Notes: generated by a model not told the origin, from the sequence alone. A DNA stretch of 64,000 nt from UBA4744 sp963718995 (GCA_963718995.1 CAVRAP010000005.1:28348-92347); one strand, 5' to 3'. Counted from the stretch's first letter, positions 10,025 through 18,337 are shown. Numbers and translations: made by a program.

Positions 10025-11479
10025 TTGGCAACCGCCACGACCGCAGCACGGTCATCACTCGTCGATGTTCTCGCGCCCCGGGATACGGACTCGGCAGCCC
10101 GAAGGCACCTGATCGCCGCCGTCATCTTTCTGCTGGTGGCCGGCTTCTTCACCATGCTGCTCTTCGTCAAGCTGGCCTACCCCAACTTCCTGGGCGGGCA
10201 GGCCTTCACCACGTACGGCCGTCTCCGCCCGATTGCGATCTCCGCAACGGTGCTCGGGTTCGTGACCTTGATGCACATGGCCGCCATTTACTACCTCGTA
10301 CCCAGACTGACCGGGGCCCGGCTTTGGAATGAACGGCTCGCCAACCTCGGGCTCTGGCTGGCGGTCGGCGTCAACGTGGCCGCCATCGTGGCCCTCGCCG
10401 CAGGGTATTCGGATGGCCGGGAATGGCTCGAGATCCCCTGGTGGCTCGACATCGCGGTCGTGGTCATGCTGCTGGTGCCCGGTGCCGTAGTGGCACGCAC
10501 CATGAAGGACCGCACCGAAGAAGGCCTGTTTGTATCGCTGTGGTACCTCCTGGCCGGCCTGTTCTGGGTGGTCGGACTGTATGTGGTCGGCAACATCCCC
10601 AATCTGTACGGCGCCGCCTCACAGATCCAGTCGTCGTTCTTCGTATCGGGAGTGACCGAGTTGTGGCTGATCGGCATCGGTGTTGGCACCGCCTACTACC
10701 TGGTCCCCAAGATCACGGGGAGTCCGCTCTTCAATCGTCAGCTGGCCCTCATCGGATTCTGGTCCCTCGCCTTTGCCGGAGCCTGGCTTGGCCAAAGCCG
10801 GTTCATCTACGGTCCCGGCCCGGAGTGGCTGGAAACGACCGCCTCTGCCTTCGCTCTGGCCCTGGTGGTTGCCGCCCTGGCGGTGGTCACCAACCTGGTC
10901 GGAACGATGACGGGGAAGTGGTCGATGCTGCGGGAATCGGCTGCCCTTCGATTCACGATGGTTGGTGCTGCCGTGTACCTGATCGTGGCTCTGCTCCGTT
11001 TCCTAACCGGGCTCCGTTCTGTTGCGGTCTTCACCGGTCTGACGAGCTTCGGGGACGGCACGATGGCACTGGTGCTGTTCGGCCTGGCCGGCCTGTGGGC
11101 TGCCGCCTTCGTCTACCACGCACTCCCCCGACTCATCGGACGCGAGATCTACTCGGAACGGCTCACCACGGTGCATCTGCGGGCCACCCTGATCGGAGCA
11201 GGTTCGCTGGCACTGTTGCTGTGGATGGCCGGTCTCGTCTCCGGATACTCGTGGGCGGCCGGAGCGTTGACCGGCGCCTATGTCTCCGCAGGAGAAGGCT
11301 TCGCCAACACGGTCGAGCAAGTCCGCCTCGCCTACAGCCTCACGGCCCTGGCAGCGCTCGTGCTCTTCGGCGGTCAGGTCGTTTTCGCCTACAACACCTA
11401 TCGCACGTTCACCTCCGGCACACCGACAGTTCATGAAGCGCTGGTGCCCGGCAAGCCTGTCGAGGTGGCCGATGAGTAA
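10025..11479 (+). CDS. CcoN-like (cbb3 oxidase subunit I) homologue lacking all metal ligands
   Basis: About 484 residues, about 12 membrane helices, one unbroken frame. Clear CcoN landmarks align: KLAYPNFL, GRLRP, GAASQIQ, AYYLVPKITGSPLFNRQLAL, and YHALPRLIGREIYSERL. Every ligand position differs. The low-spin heme His after GRLRP is Ala (GRLRPIA). The helix VI copper His is Ser (VSGVTELW). The helix VII Tyr and His-His pair become Gly and Ser-Arg (AGAWLGQSRF). The helix X H-x-H pair becomes Thr and Ala (GDGTMAL). No oxygen-reducing centre can form. The next two genes encode cytochrome c subunits and overlap or abut it, so it probably acts as a scaffold or in electron relay. Homology is sure; function is unknown. 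Confidence 0.85.
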   Translation: MATATTAARSSLVDVLAPRDTDSAARRHLIAAVIFLLVAGFFTMLLFVKLAYPNFLGGQAFTTYGRLRPIAISATVLGFVTLMHMAAIYYLVPRLTGARLWNERLANLGLWLAVGVNVAAIVALAAGYSDGREWLEIPWWLDIAVVVMLLVPGAVVARTMKDRTEEGLFVSLWYLLAGLFWVVGLYVVGNIPNLYGAASQIQSSFFVSGVTELWLIGIGVGTAYYLVPKITGSPLFNRQLALIGFWSLAFAGAWLGQSRFIYGPGPEWLETTASAFALALVVAALAVVTNLVGTMTGKWSMLRESAALRFTMVGAAVYLIVALLRFLTGLRSVAVFTGLTSFGDGTMALVLFGLAGLWAAAFVYHALPRLIGREIYSERLTTVHLRATLIGAGSLALLLWMAGLVSGYSWAAGALTGAYVSAGEGFANTVEQVRLAYSLTALAALVLFGGQVVFAYNTYRTFTSGTPTVHEALVPGKPVEVADE

Positions 11480-12258
11480 CGAAACATTGGCTGCAGCTGC
11501 AGAGATCATGGGTGTGCCCGAACCGCTGGTGGAACGATCCGCCCAGGCGCGCGCCCAGGTCGGTGGAATCGGTGTCGACGAAATCCTGGGGGCGTGGAGC
11601 GGTGGTGCCGCCGTCGCTCCTTCGTCTGCCCCAGCCCATTGCTGGCCCACCTCCCGAGCCGGAGCCAGTTCCGGAAGTGGCCCCGGCCGCCCAAGCTGTC
11701 GAACCCGTGCCCGCCCCCACCCCACCGGCCGACGTGGCAACGGCGGTAGCCGTCCTGGAAGCACCGATCCAGGAAGGCTCACCGGTGTTGACCGGACGCC
11801 GGGAAAGCCCCGGTGCCCTCCTGGCTGGAGTGGTCGGCCTGTTCCTGGTCGCCGTGCTCTTTGCGCTGGTCCTGCCGGCTTTCGATGGAGTACCGGAAAC
11901 GCCTCCGCCGAGCGGTTTGAGTGAGCTCGGGTTGCAGGGGAGGAATGTCTACGTGGCCGAGGGTTGCTGGTACTGCCACACCCAACAGGTGCGGCCGATC
12001 GTGACCGATGCCAGGCTAGGACCGGTAACCCGGGCGGACCTGCTGGCGTCCATCGCTCCCGACACATTGGGCATCCAGCGGATCGGACCGGATCTGGCCC
12101 ATGCCGGGAGTCGCGAGCCGACCAACGATCCGGCGTGGCTGACCAAATTCCTCACCAACCCGCGCTCGGTGAACCAGGACAGCCTCCAACCCGGGTACGG
12201 CCATCTATCGGACGCCGACCTAGCGGCGCTGGTCCAGTACCTTGTGGAGTCCCGATGA
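11472..12258 (+). CDS. CcoO-like monoheme cytochrome c with N-terminal RSA module
   Basis: Starts at ATG 11472 overlapping the CcoN-like stop. Residues 1-45 form the module also seen in the reductase (VPEPLVERSAQARAQVGG), followed by a Pro/Ala linker with a frameshift near 11640, one membrane helix (AGVVGLFLVAVLFALVLPAF) and a CcoO-type heme domain, YVAEGCWYCHTQQVRP. The usual axial Met of CcoO (MPxY) is replaced: SLQPGYGHLSDADL, and no Met follows the heme motif at all. CAA in place of ATG cannot be a single indel. The heme may be His/other-ligated or high-spin. It is translationally coupled to both neighbours. Confidence 0.83.
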
Positions 12259-13278
12259 GTGAGCACCTGTCCGCAGCCGCCGAATCCATGGGAGTCCCCG
12301 AATCGCTCGTGCAACGCTCCGCCGAGGCGCGCGCTGCGGAAGGTGCCACCTCCGCTGAGGATGTTCTCGCCGCCTGGGCCGGTGGAGCAGCGGCTCCTGT
12401 AACTCCGGCCGCTCCGGTTCCCGAACCGCCCGCCGCCGAAACCTCCGAAGAGCCGGCAACACCGGAACCGGAACCCGCCGCCCCGCCGCCGCCCTCCACC
12501 CCGAGCGCGGCACCGGTATCCGCCCCACCCGGAGAACCCCGCGTTATCCCGGCCCGACCGGTGCCCGAATCCGTCGGCATGGACGGGGCGAGCGAATGGG
12601 AGTCGGTCACCACCGTCCCGAACCGCCGGGCTCCGGGAGCGAACCATGACCCGGGTGCCGTCCTGGTTGGCGGCCGCCTTCGTGATCCTTCCCCTGGTCG
12701 GACTGCTCTACCTCGTGCAGTTCTCGGGAGGGCCCGACTGCGGGAACAGCGGTCTGCTGGCCGTCGACCGTGTCTCCGGAGAGGTCGTGAACTGTGACGG
12801 ATCGCCGTTCGAGGGTCGGGGCGCACCAGGCGGCGGAACCACGAACTTCCTGGCCCTCGGCCAGACGCTCTATGCAGACGCCCAGGTGGCCTGCATCGGC
12901 TGCCACGGCGCCGGCGGCGAAGGTGGCGTCGGCCCGGCCTTTGCCGGAGGAGCGGTGCTCGTCACGTTCCCGACGTGCGCCGATCATGTGCAATGGGTTC
13001 AACTGGGGTCGAGCGGTTGGCAAGCCCAGGTGGGCACCGAGTACGGAGCGCAGGGGACCCTCTCCAAAGGAGGCATGCCCGGGTTCGTCGACTCGCTCAA
13101 CGACGAGGAGCTTCGGGCGGTCGTCGCCTTCGAACGGGTGAGGTTTGGTGGGGCCAACCTCGACGAAACCCTGGTCGACTGCGGCCTGGTGATCCCGGAA
13201 CTACCGGTCGACGTGACGGAGGCTCCGGCCGGCGAAGGCGGGGACGCAACAACCACCACGACCGAAGCCACCGGCTAG
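12255..13278 (+). CDS. CcoP-position monoheme cytochrome c with N-terminal RSA module
   Basis: Starts ATG 12255 overlapping the previous stop (ATGA). The N-terminus carries the same module (VPESLVQRSAEARAAEG), then a long Pro/Glu linker. A one-base shift near 12640 leads into MTRVPSWLAAAFVILPLVG, a membrane helix, and a cytochrome c domain with CIGCHG and a Met ligand in GGMPGFVDSLNDEELRAVV. The C-terminus is Thr-rich. Real CcoP has two hemes; this has one. Extra Cys residues (PDCGN, VVNCDG, PTCAD, VDCGL) may form disulfides. If no shift exists, the cytochrome would start separately at ATG 12646. Confidence 0.8.
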
Positions 13279-13551
13279 CAGGGCCCGTTCAACGCCCATA
13301 CATGCCGCCGATCGACCGGCGGCTCGTAAACCGAAAACCTGAGAAAAACCCTCAAGGTCTCTGCGGGGTCTCCGATACCAAAGAAGGATGTGAAAGCATC
13401 CAGCCGAAGGGCTTCCAATCCTTCCGCAACGCGGGGGGCGCGGTTGGTCATTCGTCGTATTTGGCCTTAGGCACGTTCAACGACCTAAGGTTTTAAAGGT
13501 AAGCCTCCCAGCCCGCCCCAACGACGAGGACCGACGGTCCCCCACCTCTTC
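13279..13551 (+). other. Intergenic region, possible structured RNA before a terminator
   Basis: About 270 bases downstream of the cytochrome operon without an ORF. Several small hairpins can be drawn: CCTGAG/CTCAAGG around 13338-13358, GGATG-TGAAAG-CATCC near 13387-13402 and GCC-GAAG-GGC near 13404-13413, followed 140 bases later by a strong terminator. It matches no riboswitch or housekeeping RNA consensus that I know. It may be an sRNA, an attenuating leader or simply the 3' UTR. Confidence 0.35.
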
Positions 13552-13583
13552 GAGAGAGGCCCCCGCCCAGGGGGCCTCTCTCT
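13552..13583 (+). terminator. Strong GC-rich hairpin terminator
   Basis: A perfect 12-base arm GAGAGAGGCCCC pairs with GGGGCCTCTCTC, short loop, then TATTGTGTT. It ends the cytochrome operon or the structured leader. Confidence 0.85.
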
Positions 13584-13636
13584 ATTGTGTTCGCAGGTAC
13601 CCGGGTAAGCTCGGTGCCCACCGATCGGAAGCCTCG

Positions 13637-13729
13637 TTGCGCCCTGCCACCACCATCGTCATCATCGTGTTGTTGCTGCTGATCGCCGTGGCCGGAATCA
13701 TCTTCGTCGTGCAACTGATCGCGATCTAG
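13637..13729 (+). CDS. Putative 30-residue single-helix membrane peptide
   Basis: TTG-initiated ORF whose product is almost entirely one membrane helix (TTIVIIVLLLLIAVAGIIFV) flanked by Arg at the start. It begins about 55 bases after the terminator and converges with the SAM adenosyltransferase gene, overlapping its 3' end by 4 bases. Size and form recall small oxidase subunits such as CcoQ, but there is no sequence support, and it has no clear ribosome site. It could be chance. Confidence 0.3.
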   Translation: MRPATTIVIIVLLLLIAVAGIIFVVQLIAI

Positions 13730-14535
13730 GCCGGAGATGTGAACGAAACTGCCGTCCCTTCGGATAGGCCGAACCACTGATCCGCTCTGCCTTCCCGAAC
13801 GGCCAGCGCCAGAAGCCCGTATGAATCGACATGGAGGAGCGGCTTGCCCGGCTCGACCTCTCCGTAGGCAACCACCCAGGGCAGCGTGTGATCCCGGTTC
13901 TCGATCTTGAGAGAGACCTCCGAGCCGGGCCGGAGACCAAGCATCTGCAGCTCCTCCGGGCTGATATTGGTTTGGGCGTTGCCGAACCGGTCAATCCACC
14001 AGGCCTGGCCGGTGATGACGCCTGCTTCGGTTTGCGATAGCGGAAGAATGAGTGGCATCACGCCGGCCGGGTCAATTTCACTCCCGAGATCGGAAAGCTG
14101 CGCCTCGCCGGTGGCAAGAACGCCGGCCGCCGGACCAAACCGATCCCGGCCGTCGAAGGTGGCGCCTTCACTGGGAATCAGCAGTTCGGGGTTCTCGATG
14201 GCGACGATCCGCGTGGCGCCGCCAACCATGGCAACGGCGGGAGAGAGCAACCCGTTGTCGGGTCCTACAAAGAAACCCCACGGAGTCTCGGCGGCAATGG
14301 GAGTCCGGGCCGTGCCAACCCCGGGATCGACGACCGCCAGGGCAACCCCCTGCGGCAGATACTGAATCGCCCGCATCAAGGTGAGGGCTCCGGCCCGGAC
14401 ATCGCCCGGGGTCACTCCGTGCGAGACATCGATCACCCGGCTCTCGGGGGCAACCCGGGCCAGGACCCCGTGGACGACACCGACGAACTCATCCTGATAC
14501 CCGAAATCGGAAAGAAAAGAGATGGGAAGGCTCAT
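13726..14535 (-). CDS. SAM hydroxide adenosyltransferase (DUF62 family)
   Basis: Hydrolyses S-adenosylmethionine to adenosine and methionine, in a family that also includes fluorinase and chlorinase. 269 residues with the family hallmarks: SDFGYQDEFVGVVHG at the N-terminus, VVDPGVGT, FVGPDNGLLSPA, and DRFGNAQTNI opening the C-terminal barrel. The frame is unbroken. The physiological role of the family in actinobacteria is not settled. It stands alone, convergent with a tiny ORF. Confidence 0.9.
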   Translation of the reverse strand: MSLPISFLSDFGYQDEFVGVVHGVLARVAPESRVIDVSHGVTPGDVRAGALTLMRAIQYLPQGVALAVVDPGVGTARTPIAAETPWGFFVGPDNGLLSPAVAMVGGATRIVAIENPELLIPSEGATFDGRDRFGPAAGVLATGEAQLSDLGSEIDPAGVMPLILPLSQTEAGVITGQAWWIDRFGNAQTNISPEELQMLGLRPGSEVSLKIENRDHTLPWVVAYGEVEPGKPLLHVDSYGLLALAVREGRADQWFGLSEGTAVSFTSPA

Positions 14536-14566
14536 GACAGAAGAGGTTATCGGAATCGGGTCGATC

Positions 14567-15001
14567 TCACTGCACGCAGAACTCGTTGCCCTCCGGGTCG
14601 CGGAGGACTACCCAGTATTCCCCGCGCTGTTCCATGGGACCGACCACGGTCGCCCCAACCCCTACCAACCTCGCCACCTCAGCCTCGACCCGCGCTCGCT
14701 GCTCGTCGAGGGGCGTGCCGTGCCCGCCCCCAACGTTGAGATCGAGATGAACCCGGTTCTTGACCGACTTCGGCTCCGGAACCCGTTGGAAGAAGACCCG
14801 GGGACCTCCTCCCTCCGGGTCAACCACCGCTGCCGCGCTGTTCCACTCGCTTTCCGGAACCCCCATCTCTGCGAGGAATGTATCCCAGGAGACAAAGCCA
14901 TCGGGAGGTGGTTGGACGACGTACCCGAGCGCGGTCGACCAGAACCCGGCCAGGCGGGCCGGATCGGCACAATCGATAACGATCTGAATCGGTGTAGCCA
15001 T
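14567..15001 (-). CDS. VOC-family (glyoxalase-like) protein
   Basis: About 144 residues from MATPIQIVIDCADPARLAGF, a typical VOC start, through VKNRVHLDLNV in the middle and VVLRDPEGNEFCVQ at the C-terminus. Two beta-alpha-beta-beta-beta units are expected. The candidate metal residues (His in HLDLNV and Glu in GNEFC) are present. VOC members range from dioxygenases to resistance proteins; the substrate cannot be told. It may be co-transcribed with the downstream adenosyltransferase, 31 bases away. Confidence 0.8.
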   Translation of the reverse strand: MATPIQIVIDCADPARLAGFWSTALGYVVQPPPDGFVSWDTFLAEMGVPESEWNSAAAVVDPEGGGPRVFFQRVPEPKSVKNRVHLDLNVGGGHGTPLDEQRARVEAEVARLVGVGATVVGPMEQRGEYWVVLRDPEGNEFCVQ

Positions 15002-15069
15002 ACCTAGCAAGGCTCGATCGAAAACCGACCGGCGGCAATCCCCAACGTGATATTCATCGCTACTCCCTC

Positions 15070-16029
15070 ATGTTCAGGTCGATTGGCGCACCGTTGCTCC
15101 GCGCCGACAATGTCCCGCGACTCGGTACCATCGCGCTCGTGAACGATAACCCGCACGACGTACTCGTAGAACGCCTCGGCAAACAAGCCGGTGTCATCAT
15201 GCTCATCGGAGCTCCCGACACCGGAAAGACCACCCTGGCCCGTCAGCTGCTGAAAGCCGGCATCGAAGCCGGGTTGACCGCGGCGTATATCGATGCCGAC
15301 GTGGGTCAGACGATGGTCGGACCACCCGCCTGTGTTGGTCTCAAATGGGTGAGATCTCAGCAAGATATGGATGACTTCAGCGAAGCCGACGATTTGCGCT
15401 TCGTCGGGTCGATCTCGCCGGAACGGTTGGTGCTCCAAGAGGTCCTGGCAACGGCGACGCTCGTTGCCGTGGCCCGCGAACAGGCAGAACTGATCATCAT
15501 CGATACCACCGGATCCGTGTCGGGGGTGACCGGACAGACCCTCAAGTATCACAAGATGGAGATGTGCCGGCCGGACGTCGTGGTCGCCCTCCAGCGTGGC
15601 AGCGAAATGGAGCCGATGGTCGGTCTCCTCAGGCGTTTCTTCTCGGCCACGGTCGAACTCACGAGCGTCCACCCCGATGTCAACCCTGTGTCACCGGAAC
15701 AACGCCGAGCGCACCGGACCAAATGGTTCGCCGATACGCTGGCGCCACCCCTCAACCGGTGGCGGGTACGGCCGACCGTATTTGCTCCCGCGCTACCTAC
15801 CGGCCTCGACCTGTCCCGGCTCGACGGCATGCTGGTTGGAGTCCACGACGGGACGGGCCGCTGTCTGGGCCTCGGCGTGCTCGAGTATGAGGACGAAACG
15901 CTGCGAGTTCTCACCAACGTCGGCGAAGGTATGAAGGGGTTGCGGCTGGGATCACTCAAGATCGACCTCGAAACCTTCGACACAACGGGCGCCAACCTGC
16001 GCGAAATCATGTTCGGGCTCGATTTGTAG
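15070..16029 (+). CDS. Clp1/Grc3-like P-loop polynucleotide kinase-family protein
   Basis: About 319 residues (or 296 from a GTG at 15139). Walker A is GAPDTGKTTLARQL, followed by AAYIDADVGQTMVGPPACVG, the D-x-D-x-G-Q box typical of Clp1/Grc3/NOL9 RNA 5'-kinases, and a Walker-B-like ELIIIDTTGSVSG. The C-terminal third resembles the small beta domain of that family. Eukaryotic and archaeal members phosphorylate RNA 5'-OH ends; bacterial members are little studied. No RNA-processing gene is adjacent. Family assignment is fairly firm, activity inferred. Confidence 0.75.
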   Translation: MFRSIGAPLLRADNVPRLGTIALVNDNPHDVLVERLGKQAGVIMLIGAPDTGKTTLARQLLKAGIEAGLTAAYIDADVGQTMVGPPACVGLKWVRSQQDMDDFSEADDLRFVGSISPERLVLQEVLATATLVAVAREQAELIIIDTTGSVSGVTGQTLKYHKMEMCRPDVVVALQRGSEMEPMVGLLRRFFSATVELTSVHPDVNPVSPEQRRAHRTKWFADTLAPPLNRWRVRPTVFAPALPTGLDLSRLDGMLVGVHDGTGRCLGLGVLEYEDETLRVLTNVGEGMKGLRLGSLKIDLETFDTTGANLREIMFGLDL

Positions 16030-16112
16030 AACTCTCCCTCAAGATCCGGCCGCCTTCCTGCCGATACTCACAGTGGGATAAATACCACTGCTAGTGAGGC
16101 AAGGAAGGGACC

Positions 16113-16766
16113 ATGATTCGTCGGACCGCCACAGTCATCACCGCGATCGTGCTGGCGATCGCCACCCTCGCCTCACCAGTCCTGGCTTCGTCTGGAGACG
16201 AAGCCGGCTTTGTCAGCCTCATCAACTCCGAACGCGCCAACCGCGGCCTCAACGCTCTCGATGTCTACTGGGACCTCGTCGACGACGCTCGCGCCCATGC
16301 GGGCGTTATGGCGGAGGCCGACAACATCTTTCACTCTTCGAATCTGGCCAATGCCACGACCGGCTGGGCTGCGCTTGGTGAGAACGTGGGGGTTGGCCCG
16401 ACGGTCGGCGAGCTCCACACTGCATTCATGAATTCGGCAGGCCACCGTGACAACATCCTGGGCGACTGGGATTCTGTCGGGGTAGGTGTTGCAGAGACCG
16501 ACAAGGGCTACATGTTCGTCACCGTTGTCTTCATGAAGGCGGCGGTATCGCAACCCGCTCCGGCGCCGACTCCGACTCCGGAACCAGCTCCGGCTCCGGA
16601 ACCAGCCCAGGCCACGGCCGCCGTCGCCCCGGCGCCTGCAGCCACCCCGGCAGTTGCTTCCACACCAACTCCGCGAGCACCGGCCCCGGCACCCGCCCCT
16701 GAGCCGATCGTTCGCATGATCGACGAGCTGCTGTCCGGCGGCGACTTCGCCTTCTGCATCTGCTGA
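16113..16766 (+). CDS. Secreted CAP/SCP-domain protein
   Basis: Signal peptide (TATVITAIVLAIATLASPVLA), then a CAP domain: INSERANRGLNAL, ARAHAGVM, IFHSSNL, GENVGVG, AFMNSAGHRDNILG, and VGVGVAETDKGYMFVTVVFM. This is the family pattern with catalytic-like His residues and the GH-R motif. A long Pro/Ala/Thr linker follows, and the protein ends with GGDFAFCIC, a short Cys-containing tail. Bacterial CAP proteins are extracellular; roles are mostly unknown. An SD-like GGAAGGG precedes the ATG. Confidence 0.88.
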   Translation: MIRRTATVITAIVLAIATLASPVLASSGDEAGFVSLINSERANRGLNALDVYWDLVDDARAHAGVMAEADNIFHSSNLANATTGWAALGENVGVGPTVGELHTAFMNSAGHRDNILGDWDSVGVGVAETDKGYMFVTVVFMKAAVSQPAPAPTPTPEPAPAPEPAQATAAVAPAPAATPAVASTPTPRAPAPAPAPEPIVRMIDELLSGGDFAFCIC

Positions 16767-16794
16767 TCGGCGCCCTCGCCCAACGGGCGCGCAA

Positions 16795-16873
16795 AGGCCC
16801 AAGGAACCTCTGCGAACTGCCTCCCGCACTTCCCCGAACAGGGGGCGGTTTCGCTTCAGCACCTTGGGCCTTG
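16795..16873. repeat. Nested inverted repeat / long hairpin
   Basis: Outer arms AAGGCCCAAGG and CCTTGGGCCTT are perfect complements about 57 bases apart. Inside, AACTGCCTCC can pair with GGGGGCGGTT using two G-T pairs. The two-tier stem has no following T-run, so it is a weak terminator candidate. It may be a folded RNA end or a dispersed repeat unit. Confidence 0.6.
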
Positions 16874-17000
16874 CTATAGCGGACACTACGAGTGGGTCAA
16901 GAGCGAGTCAAGGACCCTGTTCGGGCGAAATGTCGGCACGCTTATTCATGTCAATCGATGCTACCTATGGTTACACGAGGGCCGTCTGGGGGGTTATACC

Positions 17001-17052
17001 AGCGGTTGTCCACTTTTCCACAGGAATCCACAGGAAGTTGTGCACAACCGCT
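17001..17052. promoter_or_regulatory. DnaA-box cluster with iteron-like repeat
   Basis: TTTTCCACA (17014-17022) and TTGTGCACA (17038-17046, nearly palindromic) fit TTNTNCACA. TTGTCCACT (17006-17014) and GAATCCACA (17024-17032) are near matches. A 10-base unit TCCACAGGAA is repeated in tandem (17017-17036). Nine-base arms AGCGGTTGT and ACAACCGCT flank the block. DnaA binding is inferred; oriC itself would be expected near dnaA or rpmH, which are absent. Confidence 0.55.
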
Positions 17053-17115
17053 GTAGACAAGTATTTCAGGGGATATTTTCGCGGTCGCCCGGGAAGCTGC
17101 GCAGGATCGAACTGC

Positions 17116-18337
17116 TCAGGGGGCGGCCCGGGATATTCCGCCGTACAACTCGAGCAGCCGATCGGCCGCCACCTTCCAGGAGAACCTCGTAGCGAATTCG
17201 ACCGCTCCTCTCGACAGGCGGGCGGCCAGGTCCTCATCGAGCAGGATCCTGGAGGCGGCGGCTGCGAACGCGTCGGGTTCCCACCCGTCAACGAGAAACC
17301 CCGAGATGCCGTCCTCGATCGTGTAGGCCAACCCACCGACGCGGGCGGCCACCACCGGCAAACCGCATGCCTGCGCCTCGGCGGCTACCAGCCCGAACGA
17401 CTCGCTGCGTGACGGCACGAACAGCACATCGGCCGCCCGGTAGTACGTGGCGACCTCCTGGTGCGGTCGAGATGGAACGAACGCGACGGATCCTCCGAGA
17501 CCCAGGACATCGACCCGGGCTCGGACCCGCTCCAGCTCGGCGGAGCCTTGCGCACCGCTGGGGCCACCAACGATGACGAACCGGGCCTCCGGGATCTCCT
17601 TCTGAATCCGGGCGAACGCCTCCACCGCAATGTCGAGACCTTTGAGCGGCTGGATTCTCCCTACGAAGAGCACCACCGGGCCGTCATCCCATCCAAGCTC
17701 CCGGCGGGCGGCCGGTTGTGGACCCGGAGCGAACAGATCGTGATTCACCCCGGGATGGTTCACGCACAATCGGGCCGGGTCGGCTTGATAGCGGCCGGCC
17801 AGATCATCGGCTTCGAACGAGGTCGAGGCGATGACACAATCCGAACCCGCAATCACCTCGTGTTCCGCGGCGATCCGAACCAGGCTCTCGGCGGGCTCTC
17901 CAACCCTGCCGCGTGGCATCTTTGACTCGCCCCAGGGTGTGAAACGAATTGGCGAGCGGAATCCCGGTCGCCCGCTTGACGACAAGACCTGCCCAACCGG
18001 ACAACCAGTAGTGGCTGTGCACAACGTCGAAATGCTCATCCTGGATGCGCTCGATCACCCCATCTGCAAAAGGCTGGACGGTGGCCGGCAAGTCCTGCAT
18101 CGGAAGAGCGGACGGGGCGCCGGCCGGCACCTGGACAACCCGGTAGCCGGGCGTCACTTCCACGTCGGGAGATTGCGGGTGCTCGGTAGCTCGCGTGAAG
18201 ACATCGACCTGCACACCGCGTTCCACCATCGTCCTGGCCAGCTCGTCGATGTAGACGTTCATGCCCCCGGCGTCCCCGGATCCCGGCTGGATGAGCGGGG
18301 ACGTATGCAGAGACAGGAAGGCGACTCGCCGGATCAT
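17116..18337 (-). CDS. mshA: D-inositol-3-phosphate glycosyltransferase (mycothiol synthesis)
   Basis: GT4 family enzyme that transfers GlcNAc to inositol phosphate, the first step of mycothiol synthesis. N-terminal hallmarks SLHTSPLIQPGSGDAGGMNV and VVHSHYWLSGWAGLVVK closely match MshA. The C-terminal UDP-sugar domain has VLFVGRIQPLKGLDIAVEAF, FVPSRSESFGLVAAEAQACG and GGLAYTIEDG, where the E-x7-E motif lies. One frameshift near 17905. The start overlaps the upstream acetyltransferase stop as ATGA. A different GT4 with a similar substrate is possible, but the N-terminus is distinctive. Confidence 0.85.

Larger units (their letters stand above)
16767..17115. other. 350-base intergenic region between convergent genes
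   Basis: Holds a nested inverted repeat next to the CAP gene and a DnaA-box cluster near 17.0 kb (listed separately). The remainder, about 16880-17000, shows no ORF. Convergent flanking genes mean no promoter is required here, which makes the dense motif cluster more notable. Confidence 0.6.

Noticed and set aside
10025..13278. A functional cbb3 terminal oxidase
   Set aside because: The catalytic subunit lacks all metal ligands and the CcoP position has a single heme; annotation as an oxidase would be wrong.
13279..13636. tRNA or RNase P RNA
   Set aside because: No T-loop consensus, cloverleaf, or conserved RNase P core sequences were found.
16767..17115. Chromosomal oriC
   Set aside because: DnaA boxes are few, and dnaA, dnaN, rpmH and parAB are absent; kept only as a DnaA-box cluster.
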